Shown in pieces: positions 8,746 to 17,756 of a stretch of DNA of 64,000 nt. Position numbers and translations under genes: made by a program. Below the pieces are notes generated by a model. That model made no database searches, had not been told where the DNA came from, and was given only the letters and a program-made list of their open reading frames with translations. The DNA comes from Bacillus sp. DTU_2020_1000418_1_SI_GHA_SEK_038 (GTDB lineage Bacteria; Bacillota; Bacilli; Bacillales; Cytobacillaceae), in assembly GCF_032341175.1 (NCBI RefSeq), contig NZ_CP135435.1, positions 2,542,001-2,606,000 of the forward strand. The letters run 5' to 3'. Each line of letters starts with the position of its first letter. Position 1 is the stretch's first letter.

Positions 8746-9916
8746 ATGCATTCTTCAAATCTAGCAGCCTCTTATCTATTAGGCGTTTTTCATCTTTATT
8801 AAACGTACCTGGTGAGACTTTCTTAAGGATGGGTGTAACGCGAATGACATCTTGAAGTTTGCCTATTAGACTTTCATCAAGCTCCTCATGAGACTCAATG
8901 AATAACTCGAATTCGTCCTGATTGTGTACAGATGACACAATTCCTTGGAACATTCTATACCCTGCTTCCTCCATTAGGAGAGAAAGCTGCTTTTCTCTAA
9001 CGAACATCCCTTTCACCTTTACTCCATCACTTACTCTTCCAAGAACTCCAGCAATCCGCTTCCCTTCATAACCTTCCACCCAACGTGACAAATCTCCGGT
9101 CCCAAAGCGAATAAGCGGATAGCTTTTATCATATAAAGTTACGACAATTTCACCTTCACCGGTATGAGCCTCGTTCCCAGTGTGGGGATCGCAAATCTGC
9201 ACTATCGCTGAATTAGTCAAACGTAAACCAGGGCCTAGCTTATCCTCAAAGCCAATACATCCGCAATCTGCTGTGCCATATCCTTCATAGACAGATATCC
9301 CATTGTCCTCACATCTTTTTCTCATTTCCGTTGTAAGCATTTCCGCTGTGAAAAATACCTTATTAATGTGAATTTCTTTCCCTGGCGCCCATCCTTTTTC
9401 CTCTAACGCATCTAATATAATGGCCAAGAAACTCGGAGTACCTACATATCCAGTCACTTGTAAATCCTTCATCACTTGTATTTGCAGCTCACGATTTCCT
9501 GTTCCAGCTGGGATGACTGTGGCTCCTAATTCTCTAAGAGCAGAGTCAAACATAAAGCCAGCGGGCGATAAATGATAGGAAAAGGTATTTTGTACAATAT
9601 CCTCTTTGCCGAAACCTGCAATAGACAAGGCTTCCGAAAACCTCCAAAAATCCTGTTCATGTGTTTGAGGATCGTAGATTGGACCAGGAGACATAAATAT
9701 TCTTGCCATTTCCGTTGTAGGGATAGTCGTAAAATTTCCGAAAGGGGCATTTATACTCTGAAGCTCAGGCAATTGATCCTTTTTTAATACCGGAATTTTC
9801 TCCAAATCTTGGATTGACTGAATATCTTCTGGTGAAAGGCCAGCATTACCCATGATCTCTCTGAACCCTTTTGCGTTATCATAAGCATGCTGGATAATGT
9901 CCTTTAGTGCCTCCAT
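8744..9916 (-). CDS. Phenylacetate-CoA ligase family protein
   Basis: This 390-residue adenylate-forming enzyme resembles PaaK. It has the C-terminal GTGDLSRW and GRVSDGVKVKGMFV hinge motifs and a central EGYGTADCG acyl-binding loop, but it lacks a textbook Ser/Thr-Gly-rich P-loop, as in several PaaK-like paralogues. It would convert an aromatic or other carboxylate, ATP and CoA to an acyl-CoA. ATG 9916 overlaps the upstream livF stop as TGATG, with AGAGG eight bases ahead, so the two are translationally coupled; the GTG at 9925 is less likely. As last gene of the liv operon it probably activates the imported acid. It is shorter than typical PaaK (about 430-440 residues). Confidence 0.75.
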   Translation of the reverse strand: MEALKDIIQHAYDNAKGFREIMGNAGLSPEDIQSIQDLEKIPVLKKDQLPELQSINAPFGNFTTIPTTEMARIFMSPGPIYDPQTHEQDFWRFSEALSIAGFGKEDIVQNTFSYHLSPAGFMFDSALRELGATVIPAGTGNRELQIQVMKDLQVTGYVGTPSFLAIILDALEEKGWAPGKEIHINKVFFTAEMLTTEMRKRCEDNGISVYEGYGTADCGCIGFEDKLGPGLRLTNSAIVQICDPHTGNEAHTGEGEIVVTLYDKSYPLIRFGTGDLSRWVEGYEGKRIAGVLGRVSDGVKVKGMFVREKQLSLLMEEAGYRMFQGIVSSVHNQDEFELFIESHEELDESLIGKLQDVIRVTPILKKVSPGTFNKDEKRLIDKRLLDLKNA

Positions 9917-10704
9917 CAAAGCCACCTCTTTCTTCTTTTATACGATTTAATATCTTTATAGCTTTTTCGACCCTTATCACTCATACCTAAATAAAATTCG
10001 CGAACATCCTGATTGGCTAGTAATCTTTCAACTGTACCGTCCATCACAATCCGGCCATTTTCCATTATGTAGCCATAATCAGCGATAGACAACGCGACAT
10101 TGGCGTTTTGTTCGACAACTAAAATCGTTGTACCTTCCTCTTCGTTAATTTTTTTGATAATGTCAAAGATTTCTTTCACGAGCAGTGGAGCAAGACCAAG
10201 AGAAGGCTCATCTAATAGCAGCACTTTAGGCTTAGCCATGATTCCCCGTCCGATGGCCAGCATTTGCTGCTCACCCCCGGATAAATAGCCGGCTTGCCGG
10301 TTTTTTAACATTTCCAGCTTCGGAAAATAATGATATACTTTCTGGATATCGTCTTTAATATTTTTCCGGTCCTTACGTGTATGGGCACCCGCTATTAAAT
10401 TTTCCTCAACTGTTAATTGCTCAAATACTCGGCGGCCCTCCATGCATTGAAAGATCCCTTTTTTTACAATGGTTTCGGCATCGCTGACATCAATTCGTTC
10501 GCCGTACAGCTCGATATAACCGTCTGTCACTTCACCATTTTCACTTTTTAATAGACCGGATATCGCTTTAAGAGTAGTTGTTTTTCCTGCACCATTACTT
10601 CCTAATAAGGCAACAATTTTTCCTTTAGGAACGACCATTGACATTCCTTTCAGAACAAGAATAACCCGATCATACATGACTTCGACATTATTAATCGTCA
10701 GCAT
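9916..10704 (-). CDS. livF: Liv-type ABC transporter ATPase (LivF-like)
   Basis: A 262-residue ABC ATPase with Walker A GSNGAGKT (35-42), signature LSGGEQQ, Walker B VLLLDEPSLGLAP and the switch His replaced in the usual LivF VVEQNA context. It matches the second ATPase of branched-chain-amino-acid-type importers. A basic tail of about 20 residues (KGRKSYKDIKSYKRRKRWL) extends past the usual end. Its stop overlaps the ligase start. Confidence 0.88.
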   Translation of the reverse strand: MLTINNVEVMYDRVILVLKGMSMVVPKGKIVALLGSNGAGKTTTLKAISGLLKSENGEVTDGYIELYGERIDVSDAETIVKKGIFQCMEGRRVFEQLTVEENLIAGAHTRKDRKNIKDDIQKVYHYFPKLEMLKNRQAGYLSGGEQQMLAIGRGIMAKPKVLLLDEPSLGLAPLLVKEIFDIIKKINEEEGTTILVVEQNANVALSIADYGYIMENGRIVMDGTVERLLANQDVREFYLGMSDKGRKSYKDIKSYKRRKRWL

Positions 10705-10730
10705 ACAATTCCTCCCGTTCCTTCACTTTC

Positions 10731-10760
10731 AAAAAGGGAGCGTCTGTTAAAACGCCCCCA
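10731..10760 (-). terminator. Intercistronic terminator/attenuator
   Basis: ACGCTCCC and GGGGGCGT form a stem (10736-10743 with 10752-10759) followed by TTTTT on the minus strand. Its place directly after the binding-protein gene would give more binding protein than the downstream livF and ligase. Confidence 0.65.
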
Positions 10761-10767
10761 CCCTTCA

Positions 10768-11943
10768 TTAATAGCCGATATAATCAGTGAATATTTCAAA
10801 CTTGCCATTTTCTACTTTTGCCAGTCGGATTTGATTTGTACCTGCGTGATTATCAGCAGAGAATGAAACAGGTGCTGCAAGACCGCCAAGATCAAGATTT
10901 GATAGTTTTTCTAATCCGCCTCGAATCCCTTCACCAGTTGTCGGGTCATCCGCCAGCTTCATGCCCTCAACCATAATTCTCGCTGAAACCCATCCTTGGA
11001 TGAACTTTTGGTTCTTATCCTCTAATTTTTCTCCTTTACTCTCCAAAAACGTCTTAATTTCCGCTATTCCCGGAAGATCTTCATAAGGGAATGCATGTGT
11101 AACCACTCCGATAAAGCCTTCAGCCGCATCGCCGGCAATTGGGATCAGCCCTTCACCTGCCGCCCAGTTCAAGCCAATAAATTGGGTATCTAGACCAAGT
11201 TTTTTGGCATCCTTTAAGATCGTTGCAGTTGCTCCCCATGTTTGCTGAATGATTGCGTAATCAGGATTTTTCTTCTCCATATTTAATAATTGGGATGTTG
11301 CATCAAGTGCCTGAAGCTCGACAATTTGTTCATCAACAACTTCTATTCCAATCTCTTTTGCAAAATTTTTCGCATCTTCAATTGGTGACTTTCCAAATGC
11401 CGTATCATTATAAAGTAAAGCCACCGTTGGAGTGCCACCGCTATGATTATCCTTTATCCACTTTAAGGCTGATCTGGCTTGGTCTGAATACGTTGCCGCT
11501 GCTAAGAAGTTGTATGGACTCTCCTCTATATTTTTGAGGTTTTCAGAATAAGAGCCAGAAATGTATGGTAGCTTATCAGCTGCCACTTGCTGGCGAAGAG
11601 CTTCAGTATCACCTGTTCCCCATCCTAAAATAGCTGACACCTTATCTTTTGATTTTAGTTTTTGATAGAGTTTTTGGGCTTCAGGTATTTTATAGGCATA
11701 ATCATCACCAATTAATTCAACCTTATATCCATTAATATCTTGATCTGCCATATGCTCAAAATATGCTCTTGCACCTTCAGCATAAGGAGTTCCAACATCT
11801 CCAGTTCCCCCTGTAATATCAAAAATCCCGCCAAATTTTACTGTTCCTTTTGAACTGCCTGAACTCTTCTCTTCGCCCGAACACGCCGCCAGTACCCCAA
11901 AGACTAACATCATCATTAAAAATCCAGCCAAATACTTTTTCAT
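10768..11943 (-). CDS. livK: ABC transporter substrate-binding lipoprotein (LivK-like)
   Basis: This 391-residue extracellular lipoprotein has a signal peptide ending in the lipobox LAAC (Cys21) and a type-1 periplasmic-binding fold: VKFGGIFDITGGTGDVGTPYAEGARAYFEH at the N-terminus and repeated alpha/beta segments. The family binds branched-chain amino acids, amides, urea or aromatic acids; the two CoA ligases in the operon favour an organic acid. Start ATG 11943 has AAGGGGGAG upstream. Confidence 0.85.
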   Translation of the reverse strand: MKKYLAGFLMMMLVFGVLAACSGEEKSSGSSKGTVKFGGIFDITGGTGDVGTPYAEGARAYFEHMADQDINGYKVELIGDDYAYKIPEAQKLYQKLKSKDKVSAILGWGTGDTEALRQQVAADKLPYISGSYSENLKNIEESPYNFLAAATYSDQARSALKWIKDNHSGGTPTVALLYNDTAFGKSPIEDAKNFAKEIGIEVVDEQIVELQALDATSQLLNMEKKNPDYAIIQQTWGATATILKDAKKLGLDTQFIGLNWAAGEGLIPIAGDAAEGFIGVVTHAFPYEDLPGIAEIKTFLESKGEKLEDKNQKFIQGWVSARIMVEGMKLADDPTTGEGIRGGLEKLSNLDLGGLAAPVSFSADNHAGTNQIRLAKVENGKFEIFTDYIGY

Positions 11944-11985
11944 TTTTCTCCCCCTTGATATTTTTGCAAAATGAAATATTAATAA

Positions 11986-12004
11986 TTGAAAGCAATGCTT
12001 TCAA
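11986..12004. promoter_or_regulatory. 19-bp perfect palindrome in the livM-livK gap
   Basis: TTGAAAGCA-A-TGCTTTCAA is a perfect 9-1-9 dyad about 43 bases upstream of the binding-protein start. It looks like an operator or a 5' hairpin protecting the mRNA. It resembles a CcpA cre site at its ends but lacks the central CG at the right spacing. Confidence 0.45.
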
Positions 12005-12032
12005 ATATTCCCAAGTTTTATCTACTTTAACG

Positions 12033-13094
12033 CTAATATGAAAATGGCCACAATCTAAAGTAATCTTTAATATTTTTCCATATTTTCGCCAGCCCTTGTG
12101 GTTCATAGATAAGGAACAAGATAATAACAAGTCCAAATACAACTTCTTTCATTCCAACGAGAACATTAGAAATATCCGGGAAGACACCACTTAGAAGTTC
12201 AACACCCGAACGGAGGACAACAGGCAGTAAAGTGATGAAAACTGCACCGTAAATAGAACCGAATACACTGCCTAATCCACCTACAAGTATGATAGCTAAA
12301 TATTCAATCGAGACACCGATGCTATAGAGCTCTGGGCTTACAACCATCGTGTAATGTCCAAGCAATGCCCCAGCAACCCCTACAAAGAAGGAACTCACGA
12401 TAAAGGCAAGAACTTTATATTTAAATAAATCAATACCCATTACTTCTGCAGCAATATCTCTGTCCCTAACCGCGATGAAGGCTCTGCCAACCCTAGACCG
12501 GAAAAGATTTAATGTGAACATGGTCGTTATGATCAGGACACCAAACATTAAATAGTAATAGCTCGTTTCACTGTTAAAGATAAAACCACCAATTTCAGGT
12601 CTAGACAGGACCATTCCTGCTGTACCGCCTGTTAATGAGTCCCATCTGGAAATAACAAAGAGGATGATCACCTGGGCTGCCAAGGTGGCTATAGCTAAGT
12701 ACAGTCCCTTTAAACGGAGTGAAGGTAATCCAAATAATCCTCCAACAATTGCAGTGATGATCCCGGCCGTTGGCATCGCAATCCAAAAGCTTAGGCCAAG
12801 CTTTGCCGTTAGAATGGCTGATGTATAGCCGCCGACACCTAGAAAGGCCCCTACCCCAATGGATATTTGTCCAGTAAAACCAGTTAATATGTTTAGCCCG
12901 ATGGCGCCGATGGCAGCAATTCCACAAAGAGTCGCGAGACCAACAACGTAATCGGATGCTAATAGCGGAAAAATGGCTAAGAGTGCAAGCATGATAAAGA
13001 TACGTACTCTTACGCGGGTGATTTTCCATATGGCCATATCTTGTTTGTAGTTCACATGGAATTCTCCACACCCCATTACAAATGGATTCTTCAT
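12033..13094 (-). CDS. livM: Liv-type ABC permease (LivM-like)
   Basis: A 353-residue membrane protein with about ten transmembrane helices, including the family segment GLNILTGFTGQISIGVGAFLGVGGYTSA and the EAA-like loop FRSRVGRAFIAVRDRDIAAEVMGID. I chose ATG 13094 because GAGAGGG lies seven bases upstream and the upstream livH stop is only four bases away; the longer frame back to 13136 has no ribosome binding site. Confidence 0.87.
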   Translation of the reverse strand: MKNPFVMGCGEFHVNYKQDMAIWKITRVRVRIFIMLALLAIFPLLASDYVVGLATLCGIAAIGAIGLNILTGFTGQISIGVGAFLGVGGYTSAILTAKLGLSFWIAMPTAGIITAIVGGLFGLPSLRLKGLYLAIATLAAQVIILFVISRWDSLTGGTAGMVLSRPEIGGFIFNSETSYYYLMFGVLIITTMFTLNLFRSRVGRAFIAVRDRDIAAEVMGIDLFKYKVLAFIVSSFFVGVAGALLGHYTMVVSPELYSIGVSIEYLAIILVGGLGSVFGSIYGAVFITLLPVVLRSGVELLSGVFPDISNVLVGMKEVVFGLVIILFLIYEPQGLAKIWKNIKDYFRLWPFSY

Positions 13095-13098
13095 CCGA

Positions 13099-13983
13099 TT
13101 ACACCCTCTCGATTTCTTTTTTGCCAAATAAACCATAAGGCTTGAACATGAGAATAAAGACTAGAATGACAAATGGCATGACTTCTTTCAATCCACCACC
13201 AACTAATGGATCTAAGTAGCCTCCTGTCATACTTTCGATCACACCAATGATGAGTCCCCCGATAATTGCTCCGGGGATACTATCCAAGCCGCCGAGAATG
13301 GCGACTGGCAGCACCTTAAGACCAATAGCTGAAAGAGATGCATTGACACCATTTATGTTTCCGAGCAAAATTCCGCCCACTGCAGAAACAACCGCAGCAA
13401 TGGCCCAAGCTACAGCAAAAATCACCTTCACACTAATGCCCATTGACATGGCCGCCTGCTGATCATCCGCAGTTGCACGCATCGCAATGCCAAGCTTCGA
13501 ATATTTGAAAAACAAAGTGAAAATTAACAGCATGATGACAACAATGGCCAGTGACCATAAATAAACTGGAGCCACTACAACTTGACCTAAACGTACGGGC
13601 TCTTCTGCGAAAATTTTTGGAAACACACGAGTTTCATGGCCCCAAATAATATGAACGATTCCAGCCAACACACTTGATAATCCAATGGTGGCCATAATCA
13701 TAGAGATAACAGGTTCACCGATAAACGGCCGTAATACAATTCTTTCAATGACAAAACCGAGTACAGCACTGAATATGAGCGCAATCAATAATGCGGCAAT
13801 AAAAGGAATGTTGTAAGCCGTTATTAGGGTAAGACAAACATATGTCCCAATTAATAGAAATTCCCCTTGCGCAAAGTTAATGGCATCACTAGATTTATAG
13901 ATTAATACAAATCCTAGTGCCACTAATGCATATACACTTCCTACTACGATCCCAGTTACAAGCATTTGCAAAAAAAACGCCAT
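13099..13983 (-). CDS. livH: Liv-type ABC permease (LivH-like)
   Basis: A 294-residue integral membrane protein with about eight helices and the LivH signatures ALGFVLIYKSSDAINFAQGEF near the start and KYSKLGIAMRATADDQQAAMSMGI in the cytoplasmic loop that contacts the ATPase. ATG 13983 overlaps the stop of the acyl-CoA ligase as TAATG, so the two are coupled. Confidence 0.88.
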   Translation of the reverse strand: MAFFLQMLVTGIVVGSVYALVALGFVLIYKSSDAINFAQGEFLLIGTYVCLTLITAYNIPFIAALLIALIFSAVLGFVIERIVLRPFIGEPVISMIMATIGLSSVLAGIVHIIWGHETRVFPKIFAEEPVRLGQVVVAPVYLWSLAIVVIMLLIFTLFFKYSKLGIAMRATADDQQAAMSMGISVKVIFAVAWAIAAVVSAVGGILLGNINGVNASLSAIGLKVLPVAILGGLDSIPGAIIGGLIIGVIESMTGGYLDPLVGGGLKEVMPFVILVFILMFKPYGLFGKKEIERV

Positions 13984-15899
13984 TAAGCAGCTCCCTCTCC
14001 TTCATCCATGAAAATCACTTGAAGTGTTGTATGAATCGTTTGCTCATTTCCATCCCGATATCTGATTTTTCCTTCTACCTTAATCTGCCCCTGCTCTGTA
14101 TACAATCCTTCAATCAATGATTCATATTTTTTTGCTACAAACTGTCTTCTAACTTTTTTCGTTCTTGTCAGCTCCTCATCATCCGCATCCAGCTCTTTAT
14201 AGAGAAGAACAAATTTTCTAACGCGAGCCTTCTCAGGTAATGTTTGATTAATTTCATTTACCTGTTTTTGGATCATGTCTAATACTTGAGGTTTGGATGA
14301 TAAATCTGTATATGTCGTATAGCTAATTTGATTTTTCTCAGCCCATCTTCCAACGTTTTCCATATCAATATTAATCATTGCCACCACATAAGGACGGTCT
14401 TTTCCGATCGCTACCGCTTCTTGAATGTATGAGCTGAATTTCAATTTATTTTCAATAAATTGCGGCGAAAACATTTCCCCAGAATGCAGACGGATAACAT
14501 CTTTAATTCGGTCAATTACATATAAATGACCTTGATCATCAAGTCTTCCGGCATCTCCTGTATGCAGCCAGCCGGATTGTATCGTTTCCTTCGTTGACTT
14601 TTCGTTTTTGTAATACCCTTTACATATGCTTGAGCTTTTGATGAGGATTTCTCCCTCCTCAGAGATTTTCACCTCTGTACCAGGAATAGGAATGCCTACA
14701 CTATCAAATTTAATATCGCCGTCCCGATGAACGATCGATATTCCAGATACTTCTGTCTGTCCGTATATACTTTTTACATTTACACCTATACTATGGAAAA
14801 ATTCGAAAACATCTGGTCCAAGCGGTGCGCCCCCTGTATAAGCACGCTTCATATTGAGAAGGCCCAAATGGTCTCTAATCGCGCTAAACATAAAATAATC
14901 GGCGATTTTATATTGCCATTTCGTCCTGAATGATATTGGCTTATTTTCAAAATGGGCTTTGGCTACTTTTTCACCGATTGGCTTGCACCATTGATAGATT
15001 TTTCTTTTTAGCCAGCCGGCATCCTGTATTTTTACTTGAAATTTCGAAAGCATATCTTCATATATTCTAGGTGGCGAAAACATCACTTGAGGTCCGATTT
15101 CTCGTAAATTTTCTAATACCGTGGAAGGTTCTTCTGGGAAGTTAATGGTCATTCCATTATATAGGCCCATTGCCATGGTCATCATTTGTTCCCCAATCCA
15201 TGCGAGCGGGAGGAAGGATACATATTCATCCTTATCTGTTAGTGGGTCAATCGTTGAAAGGTTTATTGCCATATCCAGCAGGTTCTTATATGTGAGCATC
15301 GTTCCTTTTGGATTCCCGGTTGTCCCAGAAGTATAAGAAAAGATCGCGATATCCTCTTCATTTCCTTTCTCAACCTCTGATAGAAAAAATGAAGGGGACT
15401 CTGATTCAAAATCCTTTCCTATTGCTTGGACTTCCTTAAAGCTTAGTAAAGATTCATCCTTATAGGTTCTCATTCCACGTGGATCATAGTAGATAATCGT
15501 CTTCACTTTCGGAATTTCTTCGCGAATATCAAATACTTTATCCACTTGCTCCTGATCCTCTACGACAACAATGGTGGCATCACAATGATCTAAAATATAG
15601 CTAATTTCACTTGGAAGTGATTCTTGATAGATTCCAACAGATATGCCTCCAAGACACTGGGTAGCTAATTCGCTCATGACCCATTCTGGACGATTGTCTC
15701 CAATTACGGCGACTTTATCTCCTCTCTTAAGTCCTAGCTTGGCTAAGCCTAGACTGAGGAATTTAACTTCTTCTAAATATTTTTCATAAGTAATTTCATT
15801 CCATATGCCAAAATCCTTTTCTCTCAAAGCCACATTTGACCCTGCTTTACTTGCCCACTCTAGTAAAATCTTAGGAAATGTCTTGTTCGAGCTGGACAT
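13983..15899 (-). CDS. Long-chain acyl-CoA synthetase-like AMP-binding ligase
   Basis: This 638-residue adenylate-forming ligase has the P-loop SYTSGTTGNPKG (about 190-201), the YGQTE motif, the TGDAGRLDDQGHLYVIDRIKD hinge and a C-terminal lid. Its size and motif pattern match eukaryotic-type FAA1/ACSL-like bacterial ligases rather than FadD. It would make acyl-CoA from a fatty or aryl acid. Placed between the livG and livH genes, it suggests that the ABC system imports its substrate. ATG 15899 or the TTG just before it could be the start; both share the GGAGG box. Confidence 0.82.
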   Translation of the reverse strand: MSSSNKTFPKILLEWASKAGSNVALREKDFGIWNEITYEKYLEEVKFLSLGLAKLGLKRGDKVAVIGDNRPEWVMSELATQCLGGISVGIYQESLPSEISYILDHCDATIVVVEDQEQVDKVFDIREEIPKVKTIIYYDPRGMRTYKDESLLSFKEVQAIGKDFESESPSFFLSEVEKGNEEDIAIFSYTSGTTGNPKGTMLTYKNLLDMAINLSTIDPLTDKDEYVSFLPLAWIGEQMMTMAMGLYNGMTINFPEEPSTVLENLREIGPQVMFSPPRIYEDMLSKFQVKIQDAGWLKRKIYQWCKPIGEKVAKAHFENKPISFRTKWQYKIADYFMFSAIRDHLGLLNMKRAYTGGAPLGPDVFEFFHSIGVNVKSIYGQTEVSGISIVHRDGDIKFDSVGIPIPGTEVKISEEGEILIKSSSICKGYYKNEKSTKETIQSGWLHTGDAGRLDDQGHLYVIDRIKDVIRLHSGEMFSPQFIENKLKFSSYIQEAVAIGKDRPYVVAMINIDMENVGRWAEKNQISYTTYTDLSSKPQVLDMIQKQVNEINQTLPEKARVRKFVLLYKELDADDEELTRTKKVRRQFVAKKYESLIEGLYTEQGQIKVEGKIRYRDGNEQTIHTTLQVIFMDEGEGAA

Positions 15900-15923
15900 C
15901 AATTTAAAACCTCCCCTATCTGC

Positions 15924-16694
15924 TTACCCCACATTTTCTTCACCTAAATATGCATCAATAACCTTTTGGTTATTTTGAATTTCATAAGGCGTTCCGTAAC
16001 CAATTAACTTTCCGAAATCAAGTACAGCGATATGGTCGGATAAATCCATAACAACACCCATATCATGCTCAATTAGAATAATAGTCGTGTTCATCTCCTC
16101 ATGAATATCGATTATGTACCGAGCCATATCTTCTTTTTCCTCATTATTCATCCCAGCCATCGGCTCATCAAGAAGCAGTATTTCCGGTTCTAATGCAAGT
16201 GCTCTTCCCACTTCTACCCTTTTTTGCAGGCCATAGGCCAGTCTTCCAACAGGCGTATCCCGAATATGTTCAATTTCTAAGAAATCGATGACGTTTTCAA
16301 CCTTTTCCCGGTGCTCCACTTCTTCCCTTTGTGCCTTACCCCAGTACAAACCTCCAGAAAGGACGCCCGTTTTCATACGGACATGCCTGCCAAGCATTAA
16401 ATTATCCAAAACTGACAGATGCGGAAACAATTCAATATTTTGAAAGGCCCTTGCGATCCCTAGGCTTGCGCGCTTATGAGGTTTTAATTGGGTAATTTCC
16501 TCTCCTTTAAAAAGAACTGATCCCTCTGACGGACGATAAAGGCCACTAATACAATTGAGCATACTTGTTTTTCCAGCCCCATTCGGACCAATTAATGAGA
16601 AAATCTCACCCTCCTTCACTTCATACGATACATGATCTAAGGCTACGACTCCCCCAAATCGCAAAGTAATATCCTTTATTTCTAAAATCCCCAC
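15924..16694 (-). CDS. livG: Liv-type ABC transporter ATPase (LivG-like)
   Basis: This is the first gene of the liv operon. It is a 256-residue ATPase with Walker A GPNGAGKT (36-43), LivG-type RAFQNIELFPHLSVLDNLMLGRH, a shortened signature region LAYGLQKRVEVGRAL (instead of LSGGQ, as usual in LivG), Walker B ILLLDEPMAGMN and IIEHDM switch. It starts with GTG 16694 behind AGGGGGAGA. Confidence 0.88.
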   Translation of the reverse strand: MGILEIKDITLRFGGVVALDHVSYEVKEGEIFSLIGPNGAGKTSMLNCISGLYRPSEGSVLFKGEEITQLKPHKRASLGIARAFQNIELFPHLSVLDNLMLGRHVRMKTGVLSGGLYWGKAQREEVEHREKVENVIDFLEIEHIRDTPVGRLAYGLQKRVEVGRALALEPEILLLDEPMAGMNNEEKEDMARYIIDIHEEMNTTIILIEHDMGVVMDLSDHIAVLDFGKLIGYGTPYEIQNNQKVIDAYLGEENVG

Positions 16695-16813
16695 CTAACA
16701 ATCTCCCCCTATGCCGTACTTAATTTGAAAAATTTAGAATATTAACTATATTCTACGTAGAATTCTCTTTCCCTTTTTTATTGCTATGATTAATTGTGTT
16801 ATTTTATCCGCTA

Positions 16814-16854
16814 TAAGAAAAAAAGAGTGCAAATCCATTAAGATTTACACTCTT
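16814..16854 (-). terminator. Terminator of pssA
   Basis: A 13-bp stem (16823-16835 with 16842-16854, one G-T pair) is followed on the minus strand by a run of seven T. Confidence 0.88.
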
Positions 16855-16859
16855 CCAGC

Positions 16860-17555
16860 TCATACTTGCTTTTTATTTTTCCCTTTGACGAATCGATAGG
16901 CAAGATAGGCAATATATAACGGTGCGGCAATATAAATTAAGTATGGAAATTGTCCTTGTGTTCCTTTTTTATAAATAATATATAAAAGACAACCAAGAAA
17001 TATTGTTACAATCGTCCCATACTTTGGAAGCGGTATTTCTTTAAGACTAGGAATTCTAATTTTACTAACCATTAAAAAACACATACCTGTAAATACAACG
17101 GTTGTGATAATCTGGGGAATTTTATCCCCAAATAATGTTAATATTGCTAAAATCCCACCTGCTGCTGTAATAGGTACTCCGACAAAATAATTTAATGAGG
17201 CCTTGCTGGAGCTAATATTAAATCTCGCTAAACGATAAGCTCCGAACAATGGAAATAATCCAGCAATAGCCATTCCTAAAATGCCAAATTGAAAGAAATA
17301 TGTATAATATACTAAAAATGATGGCGCTACTCCAAATGTAACAATATCGGCAAGTGAATCAAGCTGTTTCCCTAATTCGCTATCAACGTTTAGCATGCGA
17401 GCCAGCCTTCCGTCCATGCTATCGAGCATCATCCCGATTAAAATTAATATAGCTGCGTTCTTAAATTGTCCGGTCGCAGCAAAACCGACTGATAAAAATC
17501 CACAATATAAATTTCCGAGCGTAACCATATTGGGAATTGCTTTATATATTTTCAC
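16860..17555 (-). CDS. pssA: CDP-diacylglycerol-serine O-phosphatidyltransferase
   Basis: A 231-residue membrane enzyme that makes phosphatidylserine from CDP-diacylglycerol and L-serine. It contains the complete CDP-alcohol phosphotransferase motif D48-G49-x2-A52-R53-x8-G62-x3-D66-x3-D70, with about six to seven helices and a basic C-terminus. It starts with GTG 17555. Unlike B. subtilis, no psd gene follows it. It is a housekeeping gene between two catabolic operons and has its own terminator. Confidence 0.9.
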   Translation of the reverse strand: MKIYKAIPNMVTLGNLYCGFLSVGFAATGQFKNAAILILIGMMLDSMDGRLARMLNVDSELGKQLDSLADIVTFGVAPSFLVYYTYFFQFGILGMAIAGLFPLFGAYRLARFNISSSKASLNYFVGVPITAAGGILAILTLFGDKIPQIITTVVFTGMCFLMVSKIRIPSLKEIPLPKYGTIVTIFLGCLLYIIYKKGTQGQFPYLIYIAAPLYIAYLAYRFVKGKNKKQV

Positions 17556-17699
17556 AAGTCCTAATCTCTCCTAACGATATTTATCATATGCCATTATATT
17601 ATTTCCACACAAAATGTTATGTAAAATTTATTCCCTAGCAGCTTGCTAAAGAAAATTATAACACTTATTTCATTTGATTAAGCAATCTTCTTAAATAAA

Positions 17700-17734
17700 A
17701 AAGAATAAAAAGGCATCGGAATATGATCCGATGC
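17700..17734 (-). terminator. Terminator of the SDR-ACAD-thiolase operon
   Basis: GCATCGGA pairs with TCCGATGC (17713-17734, loop of six) and is followed on the minus strand by CCTTTTTATTC. Confidence 0.85.
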
Positions 17735-17756
17735 TGCATAAAATAAATTCATTAAG

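Noticed and set aside
11986..12004. CcpA cre site
   Set aside because: The palindrome has the right ends (TGAAAGC ... CTTTCA) but is three bases longer than a cre box and lacks the central CG; kept only as an unnamed dyad.
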